Of a DNA stretch of 35,428 nucleotides, positions 32,229-35,428 are shown in pieces. Both the position numbers and the translations under genes were made by a program. This DNA comes from an uncultured Flavihumibacter sp. (GTDB lineage: Bacteria; Bacteroidota; Bacteroidia; Chitinophagales; Chitinophagaceae): assembly GCA_946482545.1 (NCBI GenBank), contig CAMLRX010000041.1:1-35428 (forward strand), written 5' to 3'. The notes beneath the pieces were generated by a model, which did not search any database, had not been told where the DNA came from, and worked only from the letters and a program-made list of their open reading frames with translations. Positions within the stretch are counted from its first letter, which is position 1. The number at the start of each line of letters is the position of its first letter.

Positions 32229-32262
32229 CAAAGGCGTGCTCCACAGCGCGCCTTTGTTATTT
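32229..32262 (+). terminator. Rho-independent terminator after kduD
   Basis: An 11-bp stem (CAAAGGCGTGC pairing with GCGCGCCTTTG, one G-T pair) with a 6-base loop is followed by TTATTT, 36 bases after the kduD stop. It separates the kduI-DUF4861-kduD operon from the receptor gene. Confidence 0.75.
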
Positions 32263-32341
32263 GCGGGAATAAGATTTGCCTTCTCCCGATAGTTTGGATG
32301 CTAAATAACGTCTAATTCCCCTTCATTGAAAGTGTGTAAGG

Positions 32342-34903
32342 ATGATTAAAATTTACCGGATGAAAAATTTGTGCCTCTTCGTAATTGCCAGTATTTACAG
32401 TGTATCGCTCTTCGCCCAGCCTCCGGGTCAGGACGGCCCTCCAAGGGTAAAAGACGGCAAATTGTATGGAAGAATCACCGATGAGAAAACAAAAAAAGGA
32501 ATAGATGCTGCCTCCGTTCAGTTGTTTGTTGTTAAGGAACAAGACGGTATTTTTAAAGATAGTCTCGTAAGAGGCATGCTCACCAAACCCAACGGTGATT
32601 TCAGTTTTGAAGGATTGCCGCTGAATGACAGCCTTAAAATGATGCTCAGCGCCGTAGGCTACGCTTTCATGGAATACGGATTGGATCCCATCGGGGAAAC
32701 GGGCGCAAGAGATGCGGGCAATATTAAACTTGCCCCCGAAGCCGCGGTACTCGACAATGTGACCGTTACCGCCAGCCGTCCCACCATGCAGATGGGCATC
32801 GACCGGAAAGTGTTTAACGTGGAGAAGAATCTGATGGCTACAGGCGGAACAGCGGTGGACATCATGCGCAACATTCCTTCCATTACCGTAGACGTGGAGG
32901 GGAACATTGAACTCCGGAACAGTACGCCGCAAATCTTTATTGATGGAAGGCCCACCATTCTAACCTTAGAACAAATTCCCGCCGATAACATCGAACGCGT
33001 GGAACTCATTACCAATCCCTCCGCGAAATTCGATGCGGCCAGTGGCGGCGGTATCATCAACGTGATCCTCAAAAAGAACCGCAGGCTCGGTTTCAACGGT
33101 ACCGTATCTGCAGGTATCGGAACGCCGGAAGTCCTGAATGGCAATGCGAACCTGAATTTAAGAGAAGGCAAATTCAATTTTTTCCTGAGCGGTGGTTTAA
33201 ACCAGTCAGGTGGAGTGGCCCGGGGAGAAACTTTCCGCCAGAACAAAGTGAATGGTGTTACCGATAATTTCTTCAACCAGTACAACCGAAACGAACGCGA
33301 CCGTAAATTCAACAACATCAGATATGGGATCGACTATTTCCTCGACAACAGGAATACGCTCTCCATCTCTCAGAACCTTACAGATGGCCGCTTCGCCAAC
33401 CGTGAAACCCAGGACCAGGAATACCTGAACAGCGCCGGTATCCTCGAAAGAACCGGTTACCGCATTTCCAGCGGAAGAAATGGTTTTAAAAGGAACAACG
33501 TTCAGCTCAATTATAAACACCTGTTTAATTCCTCCGGGAAAGAACTTACCGCCGATGCGACTTACAACGCCGGAACGGGCACCAACACCACTAATATCCT
33601 GAACACTTATACCAATGCAGATGGTACAGAGTATGCTTCTCCCAGTAACGTTAGAAACGCGGGTTCCAGCGACAACGATCAGTGGACGTTCCAACTGGAT
33701 TATGTAAATCCTATCAATGATACCCGGAAAATCGAGACTGGTCTGCGCAGCTTCATCAACAACAGCAACAGCCTGTTCAGCACTTTCTCTATCGATAACG
33801 CCGGCGCTGAAACCAAACTTCCACTCAGCAACAATTACTCGTTCCGCGAACTTGTTCACGCGGGATACTTTACTTATACCGATCAATTCAAAGGGATCGG
33901 CTACCAGGCTGGCTTAAGAACGGAAATATCCGATTTTGAAGGAACACTGATCGACAGTGCCCGCACCTTCGGTTACAAATATCCGAATCAACTGAAAGAT
34001 ATATGGGACGCGCTTTTCCCCAGTTTGTACCTTTCAAAACAAGTGAGTGAGAATACCGAACTTCAATTGAACTACTCCCGCCGCATCCGCCGTCCCGGTT
34101 TTCGCCAGGTGAATCCTTTCATAGATATCAACGATCCCGTGAACCTGCAGCAGGGTAATCCTGAACTGCGTCCCGAGTTCACCAATTCGCTGGAGTTTAA
34201 TTTAAGTCAGCAGTATAAAAAAGGCAATTTCCTCGGTGTCATCTATTACCGCAACAACAACGGCGACATCACCCAATACAGCGATACCATCAGCGCAGCG
34301 CAGTACCAGCAACTGAACAACGCTGCCGTTGATCCCAACGCCATCCTGAATACATACATCAACGCGCAAAGCACCAACAGGCTGGGCCTGGAACTTACTT
34401 TACAACACAAGTTCACCCGCAATTTTGATATCGTACCCACCATGAACTTCCAGTACAGGAAAGTGAATGCCAATGTGGGCGACCTGAACCTCAGCAACGA
34501 AGGTTTCAACTGGGAAAGTAAACTGATCGTGAACTACAAGATCACCAATGCCGCCCCCGTTTTCAACAACCTCGGCTTCCAGGTAACAGGCGAATATGAA
34601 TCTCCGGAGATCATCCCGCAGGGAAGAAGGAAAGAGCAATATGGTGTGGATTTCGCGATGCGTAAAGACTTGTTTAAAGACAACAAAGGGAACATCACTT
34701 TCGCAATCGATGATGTATTTAACTCCAAACGTTTCGGCACCATTTACGATACCGATGCTTTCTACCAGGATTCTTATCGCCGTTGGCGTGTAAGAACTTT
34801 CAGGGTAACACTGAGCTATCGCTTCGGAGATAATAATTTCTCGTTGTTCAACAGGAGAAGAGGCGGTGGGGAAGAAAGGAGCGGGGATGATATGGAGGGG
34901 TGA
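32342..34903 (+). CDS. Outer-membrane beta-barrel / TonB-dependent receptor-like protein
   Basis: This 853-residue protein has a signal peptide (LCLFVIASIYSVSLFAQ), then a carboxypeptidase-regulatory-like domain (about 40-130) and a plug-like domain. The plug carries IMRNIPSITVDVEGNIELRN and ERVELITNPSAKFDAASGGG, then the INVILKKN end. A large barrel of the OMP_b-brl_3 type follows, with RRPGFRQVNPFIDINDPVNL and PELRPEFTNSLEFN. It lacks the SusC-type partner SusD. Residues after the last barrel strand (RFGDNN) form a short Arg/Gly- and acid-rich tail. An in-frame ATG at 32360 is an alternative start. Position suggests transport of uronate-containing oligosaccharides, but this subfamily is large and the link is weak. 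Confidence 0.9.
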   Translation: MIKIYRMKNLCLFVIASIYSVSLFAQPPGQDGPPRVKDGKLYGRITDEKTKKGIDAASVQLFVVKEQDGIFKDSLVRGMLTKPNGDFSFEGLPLNDSLKMMLSAVGYAFMEYGLDPIGETGARDAGNIKLAPEAAVLDNVTVTASRPTMQMGIDRKVFNVEKNLMATGGTAVDIMRNIPSITVDVEGNIELRNSTPQIFIDGRPTILTLEQIPADNIERVELITNPSAKFDAASGGGIINVILKKNRRLGFNGTVSAGIGTPEVLNGNANLNLREGKFNFFLSGGLNQSGGVARGETFRQNKVNGVTDNFFNQYNRNERDRKFNNIRYGIDYFLDNRNTLSISQNLTDGRFANRETQDQEYLNSAGILERTGYRISSGRNGFKRNNVQLNYKHLFNSSGKELTADATYNAGTGTNTTNILNTYTNADGTEYASPSNVRNAGSSDNDQWTFQLDYVNPINDTRKIETGLRSFINNSNSLFSTFSIDNAGAETKLPLSNNYSFRELVHAGYFTYTDQFKGIGYQAGLRTEISDFEGTLIDSARTFGYKYPNQLKDIWDALFPSLYLSKQVSENTELQLNYSRRIRRPGFRQVNPFIDINDPVNLQQGNPELRPEFTNSLEFNLSQQYKKGNFLGVIYYRNNNGDITQYSDTISAAQYQQLNNAAVDPNAILNTYINAQSTNRLGLELTLQHKFTRNFDIVPTMNFQYRKVNANVGDLNLSNEGFNWESKLIVNYKITNAAPVFNNLGFQVTGEYESPEIIPQGRRKEQYGVDFAMRKDLFKDNKGNITFAIDDVFNSKRFGTIYDTDAFYQDSYRRWRVRTFRVTLSYRFGDNNFSLFNRRRGGGEERSGDDMEG

Positions 34904-34912
34904 TCTGGCGAG

Positions 34913-35065
34913 TTTTTTCACGCAACTGCTTTGTGCTTCGCACGGCGCAGACGCTAGGGAGCAAGGACGCAAAGGTGTTGTTTGTGTTTGGAGCGTTTCC
35001 GTGAATATTTTTTTTCTCGCAACGGCGCGCTGCTTCGTTCCTCGCAGGCGCAACGTTAGAGCACT
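34913..35065. repeat. Dispersed repeat copies (locus D)
   Basis: This stretch after the receptor gene has two or more copies: about 34913-34990 (TTTTTTCACGCAACTGC, GGGAGCAAGGACGCAAAGG, TGTTGTTTGTGTTTG) and about 35009-35060 (TTTTTCTCGCAACGGCGCGC with CTGCTTCGTTCCTCGCAG at 35030-35047). No gene is supported in 34904-35428. Confidence 0.75.
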
Positions 35066-35116
35066 ATTTAATTTTTTCCTGATTGATTGGGGAAGAGGGT
35101 AGTCTTAGTCCTAAAT

Positions 35117-35150
35117 ATTGCAATGATTGTATGCATACAATCATTGCAAT
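35117..35150. repeat. Perfect 34-bp palindrome
   Basis: ATTGCAATGATTGTATG is followed directly by its exact reverse complement CATACAATCATTGCAAT with no spacer. It lies in gene-free DNA between two repeat loci. There is no T tract on either side, so it is not an intrinsic terminator. It could be an operator, a recombination site or a hairpin of another kind. Confidence 0.9.
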
Positions 35151-35289
35151 GTGTTAATTGCTGACTAATGACGTAATATGAAGCGTTTCTTATTCCTGAT
35201 TGAAAATCATGGAAATGAAACTCGATAATCCAATTGGGGATATAAGGCAAAGTTCTTTTCTAAAAGTAAGTTCTCCCAATAGAACAGCC

Positions 35290-35428
35290 TCTGCGTCGTA
35301 GCGGCGTTGTGAGAAAATACCATACCAACTCCCCGAAAGCACCACGTGCTAAAACACAAACAACGCCTTGCGTCCTTGCTCCTTTGCGCTGCTTTACTGC
35401 ACGCAGTAAAGCATTTGCGTGAAAACTG
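35290..35428. repeat. Dispersed repeat copies (locus E), running to the window edge
   Basis: Copies are in the opposite orientation to locus D. One reads CTCTGCGTCGTAGCGGCG then TTGTGAGAAAA (about 35290-35317). One begins with AAACACAAACAACGCCTTGC at 35352 and continues with TTGCGTCCTTGCTCC (35369-35383). Its first 23 bases are an exact reverse complement of 17591-17613. A GCTTTACTGCACGCAGTAAAG hairpin, split over 35391-35413, lies in the last copy. Confidence 0.7.

Noticed and set aside
35117..35150. The 34-bp palindrome as the dif site of XerCD
   Set aside because: It is perfectly symmetric over 34 bases, while dif sites have two imperfect 11-base arms and a 6-base core; xerD is 30 kb away, which neither helps nor harms.

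Overview
The window looks like a chromosomal segment of a Bacteroidota bacterium, most likely of the Chitinophagaceae type. The signs are domain families typical of that phylum (DUF2911, DUF3810, DUF4861, DUF2027-Smr, and an outer-membrane beta-barrel protein with a carboxypeptidase-regulatory-like N-terminus), promoters of the Bacteroidota form TTG-N19-21-TAnnTTTG in front of many genes, few Shine-Dalgarno sequences, and an RNase P RNA. The taxon is an inference from gene content; no rRNA gene is present.

Bases 1-21,900 are mostly housekeeping genes in short units on both strands. They are: the end of an APC amino acid permease; a secreted DUF2911 protein; an orphan TPR sensor histidine kinase; yraN-xerD; manA; a DUF6580 membrane protein; rnhA; an acyl-CoA carboxylase beta subunit; a DUF3810 membrane protein; tspO; dcd; an Sfp-type phosphopantetheinyl transferase; a DUF2130 coiled-coil protein; a SatD-like/DUF3307 pair; rnpB; a DUF2027-Smr protein; a secreted protein built of about five 27-residue repeats that I could not assign to a family; and the yceD-rpmF-plsX operon with a CPBP-family membrane protease as its last gene.

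Bases 21,936-34,903 form a uronate catabolism cluster. A LacI regulator is divergent from uxuB-uxuA-uxaC. Next come kdgK-kdgA-lacI and then kduI-DUF4861-kduD, and the cluster ends with an outer-membrane beta-barrel receptor. Together the enzymes take D-glucuronate (UxaC, UxuB, UxuA) and 4-deoxy-5-keto-uronates (KduI, KduD) to 2-keto-3-deoxygluconate. KdgK and KdgA then split this to pyruvate and glyceraldehyde-3-phosphate. Two LacI-type operators with an AACGTT core stand before kdgK and kduI. The window holds no polysaccharide lyase, GH88/GH105 hydrolase, SusC/SusD pair or inner-membrane uronate carrier.

Several intergenic stretches (1.28-1.62, 7.67-7.71, 17.34-17.74, 34.9-35.06 and 35.29-35.43 kb) carry copies of one dispersed short repeat family. 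Other unexplained structures are a perfect 34-bp palindrome (35,117-35,150), a perfect 16-bp-arm inverted repeat (17,967-18,000), a possible structured RNA carrying a perfect anti-16S Shine-Dalgarno octamer (about 18,806-18,968), and helically phased AGCT boxes in front of the SatD-like gene. I saw no CRISPR array, tRNA, insertion sequence or prophage.
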